Of a stretch of DNA of 64,000 nt, positions 18,792 to 28,448 are shown piece by piece. A program made the translations under genes and the position numbers. The stretch spans positions 930,001 through 994,000 of the forward strand of contig CAWDMW010000002.1 in NCBI GenBank assembly GCA_963803575.1. The letters are read 5' to 3'. This DNA is from CAWDMW01 sp963803575. GTDB lineage: Bacteria; Pseudomonadota; Alphaproteobacteria; Rickettsiales; UBA998. A model generated the notes under the pieces. The model worked only from the letters and a program-made list of their open reading frames with translations, searched no databases and was not told the DNA's origin. Position 1 is the first letter of the stretch, and the number at the start of each line of letters is the position of its first letter.

Positions 18792-19910
18792 TTAGGAGAA
18801 CACCCCAACATCTATGCCAACTGCGTCCAGGAATCCTTCGGATATAATATTGCCCTTTTGCTGTAAACCTGCTGATGTGGCATCATCCAATGTTCCCTCA
18901 ATATGGATGTATCGACTAAAGAACAAGGCTTTTACATGTAAAATGAACGCGGCCCCCGTACCTAATGTGACTAATAGGATAGCAACATTAATCAGCTTCA
19001 TCGAGACAAAGTCCCAAATAGTAAAGGTCGCGATAAATCTGACATTACCAATACTCAAGCCATTGAATTTATGACGAACAAGGATAGCAACGTAGGCTTG
19101 ACGGATAAGGTAAAATAACGTGTACCCCATCAGCATAGCCAATATAATAGAGTTTGCATCGTGTTCAATATTTCCCATATTCACTTTGGCAAGAGCCATT
19201 CTACTAAAAAATCCAAATCCTATGCCTCCTATCAAAGCCGTAATAATATGCACACCATAGATACCCTTTATTTCAACATGAAAACGTACAGGAATATTGC
19301 CTACATACATGTTTTCAACCAATGCTTTCCATTGGAGTAACTGTGAATAAGGGACGCTTATGCCAAGTGTGATGAGGTTCACAAGCATACGTTTAAACAC
19401 AACTTGCTGATAGGTTCCGTATCCTTTTGCATCCATATACGTCAGGACTCCACGCCATCTTGTCCGGTTCACACGGTAACGCATACCAGAATAAATCGCA
19501 TAATACCCAATGATAAAGAACGCTAAACTGAAACCACCATTCCTTGTCATGCTGTCCAGCCATAAGAGTATCCCTAATATAGGAAGTACGCATAGAAATC
19601 CCAGAAACAGCTCTTTTCCTGTGCCGGTATATTCCAGCCTATCACCCAACATACTGATATGGCTCCAAACATACTGACGAATACGGGTGCGCCCCCAAAA
19701 TCGGTACAGTGAAAGTGTGACAACAAAAAGCAACACATTAATGATCCATAGACGTGCAATCTGCTTGATTGAGCCGTCATAATAAATGGTTTGTGCAGGA
19801 GCTAATGACGGTTTGTCATCTCGCGCGTTAGAGATGAATTGGGGTGATGAATCATCCATAAGATAAAGTAAGGTTAATGAAAAAATAAATAACAGTAGTT
19901 TATTTATCAT
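18792..19910 (-). CDS. DUF898 (YjgN-like) multi-pass membrane protein
   Basis: A 372-residue integral membrane protein. The DUF898 hallmarks are visible: FWGRTRIRQYVW near 72, DRLEYTGTGKELFLGFL near 91, RYRVNRTRWRG near 138 and a later VRHKFNGLSIGNVRF block. About seven hydrophobic segments follow the N-terminus. The start at 19910 has an AAAAGG element nine bases upstream; an internal ATG at 19859 would give a start closer to the conserved domain. DUF898 and M48 genes occur as pairs in many bacteria; here both proteins carry the same YYDG motif at the start of the soluble region. Confidence 0.85.
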   Translation of the reverse strand: MINKLLLFIFSLTLLYLMDDSSPQFISNARDDKPSLAPAQTIYYDGSIKQIARLWIINVLLFVVTLSLYRFWGRTRIRQYVWSHISMLGDRLEYTGTGKELFLGFLCVLPILGILLWLDSMTRNGGFSLAFFIIGYYAIYSGMRYRVNRTRWRGVLTYMDAKGYGTYQQVVFKRMLVNLITLGISVPYSQLLQWKALVENMYVGNIPVRFHVEIKGIYGVHIITALIGGIGFGFFSRMALAKVNMGNIEHDANSIILAMLMGYTLFYLIRQAYVAILVRHKFNGLSIGNVRFIATFTIWDFVSMKLINVAILLVTLGTGAAFILHVKALFFSRYIHIEGTLDDATSAGLQQKGNIISEGFLDAVGIDVGVFS

Positions 19911-19934
19911 TTGAAGAACCTTTTAGCAAGGTCT

Positions 19935-21452
19935 TTATCTTCTTAAACAGAGCATAATAAAGCCCCCATACCCGCATAATGTTAGCATTAATAGCATATA
20001 CCCATAGCTTCCATAGAAGGTCTGGGATGGAGAGCTTTGTGGTAGGGCGCTGTCAATGGTGCCTACCTCTTTAAGAGCAATCGTTTGCAGGATGCGGCCA
20101 TAAGGGTCAATCACGGCACTCACACCAGAATTAGCCGAGCGAATAAGTGGCACCCCTTGTTCAACAGCGCGTATACGAGCCATATGTAAATGCTGGTAGG
20201 GGCCTGTGCTGCGGCCAAACCATCCATCATTTGTAATGTTAAGTAACCACCCGGAATGTGTATTGTCACTTAACCATGGAAAGATGGATTCATAACAGAT
20301 TAGCGGGCGGTAAGGCGGCAGGTGTGAGGGCGTGATAATTGGCTGCCTGCCACCAGCAGAATAATCCAGCGCGCCTGGGCTGATTTTATCCAGTGGTAAA
20401 ATATCACGAAATGGCACGAACTCACCGAATGGCACCAGCTTGCGCTTATCATAGATGGCATCTATTTCACCATCACGTGTGATAGATTGCAGGCTATTAT
20501 ACAGATAAGGCGGATCGTCTTGTGTCTCAGGTGCTACAATACGCACCGTGCCTGTGATGAGGCTACCATTCGCTGGAGCCAGTGTAGCCAATTCACCCGA
20601 CCAGTAATCGCCTTCGATAAAACGATACGTCATGGCACTTTCCGGCCAGATGATATGCGTAATCGTTTCATAACCGGCAGCGCGGCTCAATTCCATATAG
20701 CGTCGTATGGAGTGTACACGTTGTTCTTTGTTCCATTTAAGTTCTTGTGGGATAGATGCCTGCACCAGCCGCAAGCGTATATTTTCATGGTAGGTGGTGG
20801 GGTGCTGATGCAACCTCCATGCCCCATATGTCCATAACAACCCTATTGCGATCATCACACTGATGGTCATAGTTTTATGCGAGTGCCACCATAATGGCAG
20901 GCTGCCAAGGGTGACTGTCAGTAACGATACCCACCATATGCCGCCAAGTGAGGCAGCTTGCATAGGTATGTCGTGGACTGCCCAACTATACCCGATCAAG
21001 TTCCACGGAAAACCACTAAAGAGCAATGAACGCGCTATTTCCCACCCTGTCCAACATAATGCAAAGAACAAGCTAAATGCCGTGATGGGAAGTTTGCGGC
21101 CATACCACGTCATGCAGCTTGTCACGCCAATATAGCACGCCAGTATCGCACCGATGCCACCCACGGCAAAAGGAATCATCCAGCCAAATGCTGCTGCGTC
21201 CACCAGTAAGGCATGGGCAAACCAGTAAAGTCCAACCGTGAAATATCCAAATCCTACCCACCATCCGCAACCAAAGGCGCGTTTTGCACTAGGTGCCTGT
21301 CTGATGCTCTTCAATAATAAAGGGATGCATGCAAACAGCAGTGGAAACCAGAAAAACGGCGCCAGTGTTAATGTGAGGGCGGCGCCGCAACCGTACAGGC
21401 TGAAGCGATGCATCCATCTGCCTGACTGCATGGTTGCGCGCAACCGCTTCAC
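19935..21452 (-). CDS. lnt: Apolipoprotein N-acyltransferase
   Basis: Adds the third acyl chain to bacterial lipoproteins at the periplasmic face of the inner membrane. 505 residues: about six membrane helices at the N-terminus, a nitrilase-fold periplasmic domain (about 220-480), and a final membrane helix. The catalytic Cys is in LICYESIFPW and the WLLNITNDGWFG block follows; the catalytic Glu is in IIWPESAM. The start is GTG, overlapping the corC stop (GTGA). Last gene of phoH-ybeY-corC-lnt, the order found in many proteobacteria. Confidence 0.95.
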   Translation of the reverse strand: MKRLRATMQSGRWMHRFSLYGCGAALTLTLAPFFWFPLLFACIPLLLKSIRQAPSAKRAFGCGWWVGFGYFTVGLYWFAHALLVDAAAFGWMIPFAVGGIGAILACYIGVTSCMTWYGRKLPITAFSLFFALCWTGWEIARSLLFSGFPWNLIGYSWAVHDIPMQAASLGGIWWVSLLTVTLGSLPLWWHSHKTMTISVMIAIGLLWTYGAWRLHQHPTTYHENIRLRLVQASIPQELKWNKEQRVHSIRRYMELSRAAGYETITHIIWPESAMTYRFIEGDYWSGELATLAPANGSLITGTVRIVAPETQDDPPYLYNSLQSITRDGEIDAIYDKRKLVPFGEFVPFRDILPLDKISPGALDYSAGGRQPIITPSHLPPYRPLICYESIFPWLSDNTHSGWLLNITNDGWFGRSTGPYQHLHMARIRAVEQGVPLIRSANSGVSAVIDPYGRILQTIALKEVGTIDSALPQSSPSQTFYGSYGYMLLMLTLCGYGGFIMLCLRR

Positions 21453-22384
21453 GAAACGTGCTGCTTCAACAAAGGAGTAAAGTTAAGGGTTAGCGTCACA
21501 CGATGAATACGGCGCGGGTCAGCATCGGTAATTTTCATGTGGCCAATTTCAGGGATATCAATAATCTCGCCCGTTACTGGCACGCGCTGCAAACTGGCAA
21601 ACAGGAAGCCGCCCACCGTATCATAATCTTCATCTTCCAACACTTCCTGCAAATTCAGCCCAATTGCTTCTTCCAGATCATCGACCCTCATACGTGTATA
21701 AATATCAAACTGGTTGCTGCTAATGCTGCGATAAAGCCGTTCAGTTTCTGCCACATCGTGCTCGTCCTGAATCTCTCCAACCAGTGCCTCAAAAATATCT
21801 TCCAGCGTGACCAGACCGTCCGTGCCACCATATTCATCCACAACAATCGCCATATGGTGGCCGGACAGACGCATATGCACGAGCAGATCAATGAGTTTCA
21901 TGGTTGGCGAGATAAAGTAAATATCGCGCAAAACCTCATCCAGATCAAACGGTTCATCACCAGCCAACGCAGGCACAATATCTTTTAGGTGAATAAATCC
22001 TTGCAAACGATCAAGTGACTCTTCGTAAACAGGCATACGTGTATGCTTTTCGGTTGCAATAATTTCTTTTAGCTCAGACATAGTCACCTGATAGTCAATC
22101 GCCACAATTTCATTACGTGGAATCATCACATGGCTGGCCGTCTGATCTCCCAATTCCAGCATCTTTTGCAGGATAATGCGTTCTTCACTGGTAATGGTTT
22201 TGTCAGGACAATAATCCTGTATGGCTTCTTCCAGCGCATCTTTCAGGCGGTTGCTGGCAGGTGAATTAACGTGCTGCGATTCTGCTGACGGTTCAGGCAG
22301 GCCTGTGACTATCTGCGCTAGACGTTTAAACCAACCCTTTGCCGCAGGTGAAGAAGAAGGTGTATGAGAGGTAGTATCAGACAT
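21449..22384 (-). CDS. CorC/HlyC family CBS-domain protein
   Basis: 311-residue soluble protein with an N-terminal polar region, two CBS domains (about 75-200, beginning VMIPRNEIVAIDYQVT and with HMAIVVDEYGGTDGLVTLEDI in the second), and a C-terminal CorC_HlyC/transporter-associated domain (about 225-305). This is the YbeX/CorC type, linked to magnesium/cobalt efflux and ribosome biology rather than true hemolysis. It sits 18 bases after ybeY and overlaps lnt by four bases. Confidence 0.92.
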   Translation of the reverse strand: MSDTTSHTPSSSPAAKGWFKRLAQIVTGLPEPSAESQHVNSPASNRLKDALEEAIQDYCPDKTITSEERIILQKMLELGDQTASHVMIPRNEIVAIDYQVTMSELKEIIATEKHTRMPVYEESLDRLQGFIHLKDIVPALAGDEPFDLDEVLRDIYFISPTMKLIDLLVHMRLSGHHMAIVVDEYGGTDGLVTLEDIFEALVGEIQDEHDVAETERLYRSISSNQFDIYTRMRVDDLEEAIGLNLQEVLEDEDYDTVGGFLFASLQRVPVTGEIIDIPEIGHMKITDADPRRIHRVTLTLNFTPLLKQHVS

Positions 22385-22402
22385 ATACTCTTATGACATG
22401 GT

Positions 22403-22939
22403 TTATGATACAGGCTGGCTGGCGAATGAATCATTCACTAGTATGTTATAAGGATCGGGTATGTGAAGTAAAGCAAGAATATGGCGCTCTATGGTTTCCA
22501 TGGTTTCCGCATCTGTTTCATTCATGTGATCGTACCCCAGTAAGTGCAGCAATCCATGCACCACCATATGGCTGAAATGATGAGTAAATGGTTTATCTTG
22601 TTCCAGTGCTTCCTCCTGAATCACTTCATATGCCAGAATAATATCTCCGAGCATTGTTTCACCGTCATCTGGCATAGGTTGATCGGATGTATCTGCGCAA
22701 AACGACAAGACATTGGTTGGCGCATCTTTGCCACGAAACTGCTGATTAAGTTGCTGCACTTCGTGGCTATTGCTGCAAACTACCGCAAAGCATAAGGTGC
22801 CATGCGGTAGTTTGTCTTGCAGGTACGTGAACGTTGTCAGGCATAGTGTGTTGATAGTGTCAGTAGGGTTTGCTATTTGACTGTTCCATGCCCTGTCATG
22901 GATAGCGACCGTAATATCGTGATTATGGGTTGTCTGCAT
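22403..22939 (-). CDS. ybeY: Endoribonuclease YbeY (rRNA maturation)
   Basis: Zinc-dependent endonuclease needed for 16S rRNA 3' maturation and ribosome quality control. 178 residues with the UPF0054 zinc motif HGLLHLLGYDH (about 130-140), plus the upstream LNQQFRGKDAPTNVLSF block near 65. The start lies inside the phoH reading frame (17-base overlap), which implies translational coupling; phoH-ybeY is a conserved pair. Confidence 0.95.
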   Translation of the reverse strand: MQTTHNHDITVAIHDRAWNSQIANPTDTINTLCLTTFTYLQDKLPHGTLCFAVVCSNSHEVQQLNQQFRGKDAPTNVLSFCADTSDQPMPDDGETMLGDIILAYEVIQEEALEQDKPFTHHFSHMVVHGLLHLLGYDHMNETDAETMETIERHILALLHIPDPYNILVNDSFASQPVS

Positions 22940-24017
22940 TACCCGACACCGTGTCTGTTTCTGCCGCTATATCGGTTACCTCCGCATCGGAGGCATGTCT
23001 GTCCGGACGCTTGCCTTTGTCCCAGTCATCATAGGCTTGCACAATGCGTGCAGCTAACTCGTGACGCACCACATCCGTGTCAGAGAAATGCACAACACTA
23101 ATGCCGTCAATATGCTGAATTTTACGTACAGAATCGTGAAGGCCAGATTTAACGTCCTTGGGCAAATCAATCTGGGATAAGTCCCCGTTAATCACCATGC
23201 GAGAGTTTTCGCCTAAACGCGTCAGAAACATTTTCATTTGCGTAGAGGTGGTGTTTTGCGCCTCATCCAGCACGATGAATGCGTTAGATAACGTACGCCC
23301 TCGCATGAAAGCCAATGGTGCTACTTCAATTTCACCTGTTTCCATCATTGCGTTCACCTGATCGGCAGGTAGCATATCGAACAGGGCATCATAGAGAGGG
23401 CGCAGGTAGGGATCAATCTTCTCTTTCAGATTGCCTGGTAAAAAACCAAGCTTTTCTCCTGCTTCCACAGCAGGGCGTGACAAGATGATGCGCTCCACAC
23501 GGTGGTTAAGAAACATATAAATAGCCATGGCCATCGCAATATATGTTTTCCCCGTACCTGCAGGCCCTAAAGCGAACACCATGTCATGGTCATACAGCGC
23601 CCGCATATAATTTGCTTGCATGTGCGAATATGGCTCAATGGTCTTTTTGAGTGTACGAATATAAATATCGCTGGAAATTTGCCGTTTAATCGAACGCCTT
23701 CGGCCTTTGCCAGAAATCAGGGATGTGTTTGATTCGGGTTCAGGTGGTGCCACACGAATGGCTGCTTCTACGTCCTGCGCGCTAATAGTCTCACCACTGC
23801 CAATACGCTCGTAAAACGTATTAAGTATGCGTTCAGTCAACTTGACATCACGTTTACTGCCGCGCAAGGTCAGCATGTTTCCGCGCGGCACCGCCTCAAC
23901 CTGCAATAATTTTTCTATCTTCTTGAGGTGGCTATCATTCTCTCCATATAAATCTGTTAGTAAGGTGTGGTCTTCAAAAAACAGATTGGTAGAATAAATA
24001 GCAGGTGATTTTGACAC
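22923..24017 (-). CDS. PhoH family ATPase
   Basis: 364-residue P-loop ATPase of the PhoH/YbeZ type, thought to assist YbeY in RNA metabolism. An N-terminal KH/R3H-like region (about 25-75) precedes the PhoH domain with Walker A GPAGTGKT (151-158) and the Walker B VLDEAQNTT block near 250. The start codon is GTG. It heads the phoH-ybeY-corC-lnt operon. Confidence 0.93.
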   Translation of the reverse strand: MSKSPAIYSTNLFFEDHTLLTDLYGENDSHLKKIEKLLQVEAVPRGNMLTLRGSKRDVKLTERILNTFYERIGSGETISAQDVEAAIRVAPPEPESNTSLISGKGRRRSIKRQISSDIYIRTLKKTIEPYSHMQANYMRALYDHDMVFALGPAGTGKTYIAMAMAIYMFLNHRVERIILSRPAVEAGEKLGFLPGNLKEKIDPYLRPLYDALFDMLPADQVNAMMETGEIEVAPLAFMRGRTLSNAFIVLDEAQNTTSTQMKMFLTRLGENSRMVINGDLSQIDLPKDVKSGLHDSVRKIQHIDGISVVHFSDTDVVRHELAARIVQAYDDWDKGKRPDRHASDAEVTDIAAETDTVSGNADNP

Positions 24018-24096
24018 GGATGAATCATGAATTTTGGTTAATCTCGTTCAATCCTATCATGAAAACAGATACTCCACCAGCAGAATTGCCGCTTCA

Positions 24097-26112
24097 TCAT
24101 ACAGCAATAGGCTTTCTGTCTGTCACATGTTGTTCCACGTAGGCAATAATCGTCTCATATACTTCACTGATGGTCATGTTGGTTGTGTCTATGTGAATGG
24201 CATCACTAGCGGCAACAAGAGGAGCATGAGGGCGATGCATATCGCGTGCATCACGTTCAACCAAATCCTCAAGTACTGATTCATAAACCACTTCAATACC
24301 CTGCTTTTGCAGTTGGGTATGCCGACGTTTGGCACGCGCTTCAATCGAGGCCGTCATAAAGATTTTGACCGTTGCTTGTGGGCAAACAACTGTACCAATA
24401 TCACGCCCGTCCAGAATGGCACCACGTGGCTGGCGGGCAAAGTTGCGCTGAAATTCCAGTAAAATGTCGCGCACCTCTGGCATGGCGGACACCATAGATG
24501 CGATATTTCCAATATCTTCTTCACGCAACCGTGGATTAGACAAATCGTGAATGGAGACATGTTGTGCGGCTTTAATGGCATCCTCTTTATTGTCAGGATT
24601 CCCCTTAGCGGTAACCAGTTTCATGGCTGCGGCGCGGTATAATCCGCCCGTATCCAAGTGAGACAAGTCAAAATAATCTGCCAGCTTTCGTGCCAATGTG
24701 CCTTTACCAGACGCAGCCGTACCATCCAATGCAATCACTAATGGGGCGGATGCACTGGCTGGCTGGCTGGCCTCAATAGACGCACCCATTTGCTGCATCA
24801 TAGGCAAAAAGGAAGGAAAGCTGGTATTAATAGCCAGACTATCATCAATCGTGACTGGCTGCTCTGTCTTTAGCCCAAGCACCAGAAAACTCATGGCGAT
24901 ACGGTGATCCAGATGGGTGGTGACGGTTGCACCGCCTTCAATATGGGACTGGCCATGAATGCTCATATTATCGCCATCTACATCCACCTGAACGCCACAT
25001 GCCCGCAAACCATTGACAATCGCAGAGAAACGGTCACTTTCTTTGACGCGTAATTCTTCCAACCCTTGCAAATGGGTGATGCCAGAGGCGCAGGCAGCGG
25101 CTACTGCTAAGATAGGATATTCATCAATCATGGATGGCGCGCGCTCAGCCAGAACGGTGATGCCGTGAAGGGCTGAACTCTTCACCCGAACATCTGCCAC
25201 GGTTTCTCCCTGAATGATGCGTTCATTCTCGTAAGCAATGTCTGCACCCATGTCACGTAGCGTGTGATAGATGCCAATGCGTGTCTCATTCATACAAATA
25301 TGACTCAATACCACATCTGAGCCTTGCGTAATGAGTGCGGCCACTAACGGAAACGCTGCAGAGGACGGATCGCCGGGCACATGAAATTCTCTGTCTTCAT
25401 AGTGCAATGTCGGGCAGCCAGTCACCGTAATGTGCGTGCCATCTTCTTTGGGCGTAACGGTCACCGGAAAACCAACCGCCTGAAACATACGTTCGGTGTG
25501 ATCGCGCGTGGCTATCGGTTCAATCACCGTTGTTTCACCCGGAATATTTAACGCTGCCAGCATGATGCAGGATTTAACCTGTGCGGATGGCATAGGCACG
25601 CGGTAAGTGATGGGCAGTGGTGAGGCCGTACCTTTCATCATGAAGGGTGGTGTCATGTCTTCTGTCGCCATAAATGTTGCACCCATCTCCGACAACGGCG
25701 TAATAACTCGCTTCATGGGGCGTTTGCGAAGGCTGGCATCGCCAGTGATGCAGGTGGCGTAAGGGTAGGGAGCAAACAACCCACATAACAGACGTGTCGA
25801 TGTGCCGGAATTGCCCATATCTACCACATTATCTACCTGTTGCAACCCACCTATACCCACACCATTCACTGTCCAGTGATTTGTGAGGGCATTGTGATTT
25901 ATTGTCACACCAGCCTGCCTCAGCGCGGTAGCCGTAGCAATAACATCCTCACTTTCCAGCATATTGTGCAGCGTACTGGTGCCGAGCAACTGAGACGCGA
26001 TAATCAGTGATCGGTGAGAAATGGATTTATCCCCTGGAATAGCAAACGAGCCGCTTAAGCCATTGGATGAGTTGGATATTGCCGGGTTTTGATGAACAGT
26101 TATTCCAGACAT
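24097..26112 (-). CDS. aroA-cmk: Fused EPSP synthase - cytidylate kinase (AroA-Cmk)
   Basis: One 671-residue frame joins two enzymes. The N-terminal ~440 residues are 3-phosphoshikimate 1-carboxyvinyltransferase (shikimate pathway): PGDKSISHRSL, DMGNSGTSTRLL and the LRVKESDR block. A short Ala/Ser linker then leads to cytidylate kinase, about 220 residues, with P-loop DGTAASGKGT, HLDTGGLYRA and DGRDIGTVV. No stop or frame change separates the halves. The ATG at 26112 has an AAGGA element about nine bases upstream; an in-phase start 26 codons earlier adds a nonconserved stretch and is less likely. Divergent from the FYDLN gene. AroA-Cmk fusions are known in some gammaproteobacteria; the separated genes are the usual alphaproteobacterial state. 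Confidence 0.93.
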   Translation of the reverse strand: MSGITVHQNPAISNSSNGLSGSFAIPGDKSISHRSLIIASQLLGTSTLHNMLESEDVIATATALRQAGVTINHNALTNHWTVNGVGIGGLQQVDNVVDMGNSGTSTRLLCGLFAPYPYATCITGDASLRKRPMKRVITPLSEMGATFMATEDMTPPFMMKGTASPLPITYRVPMPSAQVKSCIMLAALNIPGETTVIEPIATRDHTERMFQAVGFPVTVTPKEDGTHITVTGCPTLHYEDREFHVPGDPSSAAFPLVAALITQGSDVVLSHICMNETRIGIYHTLRDMGADIAYENERIIQGETVADVRVKSSALHGITVLAERAPSMIDEYPILAVAAACASGITHLQGLEELRVKESDRFSAIVNGLRACGVQVDVDGDNMSIHGQSHIEGGATVTTHLDHRIAMSFLVLGLKTEQPVTIDDSLAINTSFPSFLPMMQQMGASIEASQPASASAPLVIALDGTAASGKGTLARKLADYFDLSHLDTGGLYRAAAMKLVTAKGNPDNKEDAIKAAQHVSIHDLSNPRLREEDIGNIASMVSAMPEVRDILLEFQRNFARQPRGAILDGRDIGTVVCPQATVKIFMTASIEARAKRRHTQLQKQGIEVVYESVLEDLVERDARDMHRPHAPLVAASDAIHIDTTNMTISEVYETIIAYVEQHVTDRKPIAV

Positions 26113-26264
26113 AGCATCATTTTCCTTGTAGGAATCAGCGTTAAAAACAGGTATGGTAGTAGCAGCAAAGAAGCATCGCGTCCAGCTCATTTACCGGGTG
26201 TTAAGGGGTAATGATGTATCACTAATAGGTAGGACGCGACGTAAGGGTATAAGGAGATGCGATC

Positions 26265-26699
26265 ATGGGATCAGTAACACTGGGCACAAAACATACTTGC
26301 AAAGATTGCGGTACACGTTTTTATGATCTGCAAAAGCCCGAAGCTATTTGCCCCAAATGTGGCTGTGACATGACCCATCACCAAAAAGACGATGCTTACG
26401 CCGTATTGGCTGATGAGGTGGTTGCCAGCAAGCTAACCAAAAAACCATTAACCTTGCTATTTGACGATCATGACGCGGAAAGCCCTACCGATCCAAAACA
26501 CACGATCGAAGCAATAGATGAAGATAGTGACGATGAAATTCACAATTTAAGCGAACTGGATAATCGTGATACGCATGGCAAAGCGCACGCTGGTCATGAT
26601 GACGATGTAGAAGAAAGCCAGTTGATGGAAGATAGGCCTGAATATGACACGATTCTGGATAAAGCTGATATGATAAGCGACGATGAGTTACGAGCTTAG
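26265..26699 (+). CDS. TIGR02300 family (FYDLN) zinc-ribbon acidic protein
   Basis: A 144-residue soluble protein. The N-terminus has a zinc-ribbon-like pair of CxxC motifs (CKDC near 13, CPKC near 29) around the eponymous RFYDL sequence, here FYDLQ. The rest is strongly acidic and low complexity. TIGR02300 proteins are almost restricted to alphaproteobacteria and lie next to aroA/cmk, as here. Function unknown. The start has a strong SD (AAGGAG, eight bases before the ATG). Confidence 0.92.
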   Translation: MGSVTLGTKHTCKDCGTRFYDLQKPEAICPKCGCDMTHHQKDDAYAVLADEVVASKLTKKPLTLLFDDHDAESPTDPKHTIEAIDEDSDDEIHNLSELDNRDTHGKAHAGHDDDVEESQLMEDRPEYDTILDKADMISDDELRA

Positions 26700-26768
26700 A
26701 ATATATTATTAGTATTTCTATTAAGGAATTAAATGTTATTAAACTAATCTATAGTTATACTATGGGCT

Positions 26769-27551
26769 ATGAATAAGAATGGATTTTCGCTAGTTGAACT
26801 CTCAATCGTACTGGTTATTTTAGGTTTACTAACAACTGGGATTCTTACAGGTAATAGCTTGATCAGAGCAGCCGAACTTCGTGCTGTTGTAACTGAGTTC
26901 GAACAATGGCAAACAGTCGTACATACATACAAAGGAAAATATTTTAGTCTGCCGGGTGATACCACGAATGCCACCGCTTTTTGGGGAAGCGCGAACGGTG
27001 CCAGTTGTAATGCTCCAGCCGCCGGTGCAGGAACAGGCACACAAACCTGCAACGGGAATGGCGATGGCATTATCACGTGGGGTGGTGCAGCCGACCAATA
27101 TGTAGAGATGTTTATGTTTTGGCAACATCTGAGCAATGCCGGCCTGATACAGGGTGCCTATACAGGAAAATCCGGTACTGGCAACATGGATCACGCACTT
27201 ATAGATGAAAACGTGCCTCGTTCGAAATTCTCAACTGCTGGCTGGAGCTTAATTAATAACCTTTTTAGAGGTCATGCGGCTGATGTGGACTCTACTGCCT
27301 ATGGCACAAACAATAGCGGTTGGCCACTCATATTCGGAAGGCAGTTTAATAATTATGAGTTATTTCCACCAGCACTAATACCTGAAGATGCATGGAATAT
27401 TGATAAGAAGATAGATGACAGTATTGGTAGCACAGGAATTATTGTTATAGATATGTTTCCAGATAGCGCAGATTGTCGTGATGCAGCAACTCCTATGAGT
27501 TATAATTTAATGGAAGAAGATGTTTCATGTACATTGCTATTTAGGCATTAG
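26769..27551 (+). CDS. Prepilin-type N-terminal domain protein (pseudopilin-like)
   Basis: 260 residues. The N-terminus is a class III prepilin signal: a short basic leader, cleavage expected at G5|F6, Glu at +5 of the mature protein, then the hydrophobic helix FSLVELSIVLVILGLLTTG. The rest is a globular domain with Gly/Asn/Thr-rich loops and paired Cys (near 78 and 93; also near 236 and 250). No secretin, ATPase or prepilin peptidase is near. It resembles standalone pilin-like proteins of some Rickettsiales and Holosporales, from memory. A plausible -10 (TATACT) lies just upstream. Confidence 0.8.
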   Translation: MNKNGFSLVELSIVLVILGLLTTGILTGNSLIRAAELRAVVTEFEQWQTVVHTYKGKYFSLPGDTTNATAFWGSANGASCNAPAAGAGTGTQTCNGNGDGIITWGGAADQYVEMFMFWQHLSNAGLIQGAYTGKSGTGNMDHALIDENVPRSKFSTAGWSLINNLFRGHAADVDSTAYGTNNSGWPLIFGRQFNNYELFPPALIPEDAWNIDKKIDDSIGSTGIIVIDMFPDSADCRDAATPMSYNLMEEDVSCTLLFRH

Positions 27552-27578
27552 CCTCTCAAGCCTTAGTGTCAACACATC

Positions 27579-28448
27579 CTAGCCATTAATTACATCAAAT
27601 GCCGCATCCATGCCTACTTGCCAGTTAGGTAATGCTACATTAAAATCTTGCGCTAGTTTGCGGCAATCCAGTCGTGAGTTATATGGCCTTGTAGCGGGTG
27701 TTGGGTACTGGCTGGAGGGGATGGGTGAGCAATCTGATATAGACAGTTCCATACCGCGCTGGCGGGCTGTGTTGAAAATGGCTTGTGCAAAACCGTGCCA
27801 GCTTGTCTCTCCCTGATTGCATAAATGATATAAGCCAGACGGGAATGTTGCTTGTTGCATGGACTGTTGCAATGCTGCGAAGGACGCTGACGCCAAATGA
27901 GGCGCGTAAGAGGGTGCGCCTGTCTGATCTGCTACAATAGTAAGTGATTCGCGGGATTTTCCTAGTCTCAGCATTGTGATAAAGAAATTCTGACCTACTG
28001 CATCAAACACCCAGCTTGTGCGAAATATCAGATAGTTTCCTCCAGCCGCCTGCACGGCTTGTTCTCCGGCAAGTTTGCTTTGGCCATACACATTAAGCGG
28101 GGCAGGGGTATCTTGTTCCGTGAAAGGTGTGGTGCCAGAACCGTTAAACACGTAATCAGTAGAGAAATGTACAAATGGGATGTTACGTGCTGTGGCGAGG
28201 CGCGCTAATGTTTCAGGAGCAACCGCATTCACCTTATGCGCAAGTTGTGGTTCTGACTCTGCCTGATCAACCTGCGTATAAGCAACCGCGTTGATAATGG
28301 CAGTAGGGTTTACACGCTCAATCAGTGCTTCAAATGCTTCTGGCTTGGTGAAGTCCATTTCATCACGTCCAGCACAGTAGGCTTTTTCACCTAATAGCTG
28401 ATGAAAAGCACGTCCTAACTGTCCTGTGGTGCCGCAAACCAGAATCAT
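27579..28448 (-). CDS. rfbD: dTDP-4-dehydrorhamnose reductase
   Basis: Last step of dTDP-L-rhamnose synthesis: NAD(P)H reduction of dTDP-4-keto-L-rhamnose. 289 residues, short-chain dehydrogenase fold with the N-terminal GTTGQLGRAF dinucleotide loop, STDYVFNG and the catalytic YGQSK (YxxxK) near 129. It overlaps rfbA by ATGA and ends 27 bases from the convergent pseudopilin gene. rfbB-rfbA-rfbD run in one direction and rfbC lies divergent. Confidence 0.95.
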   Translation of the reverse strand: MILVCGTTGQLGRAFHQLLGEKAYCAGRDEMDFTKPEAFEALIERVNPTAIINAVAYTQVDQAESEPQLAHKVNAVAPETLARLATARNIPFVHFSTDYVFNGSGTTPFTEQDTPAPLNVYGQSKLAGEQAVQAAGGNYLIFRTSWVFDAVGQNFFITMLRLGKSRESLTIVADQTGAPSYAPHLASASFAALQQSMQQATFPSGLYHLCNQGETSWHGFAQAIFNTARQRGMELSISDCSPIPSSQYPTPATRPYNSRLDCRKLAQDFNVALPNWQVGMDAAFDVING

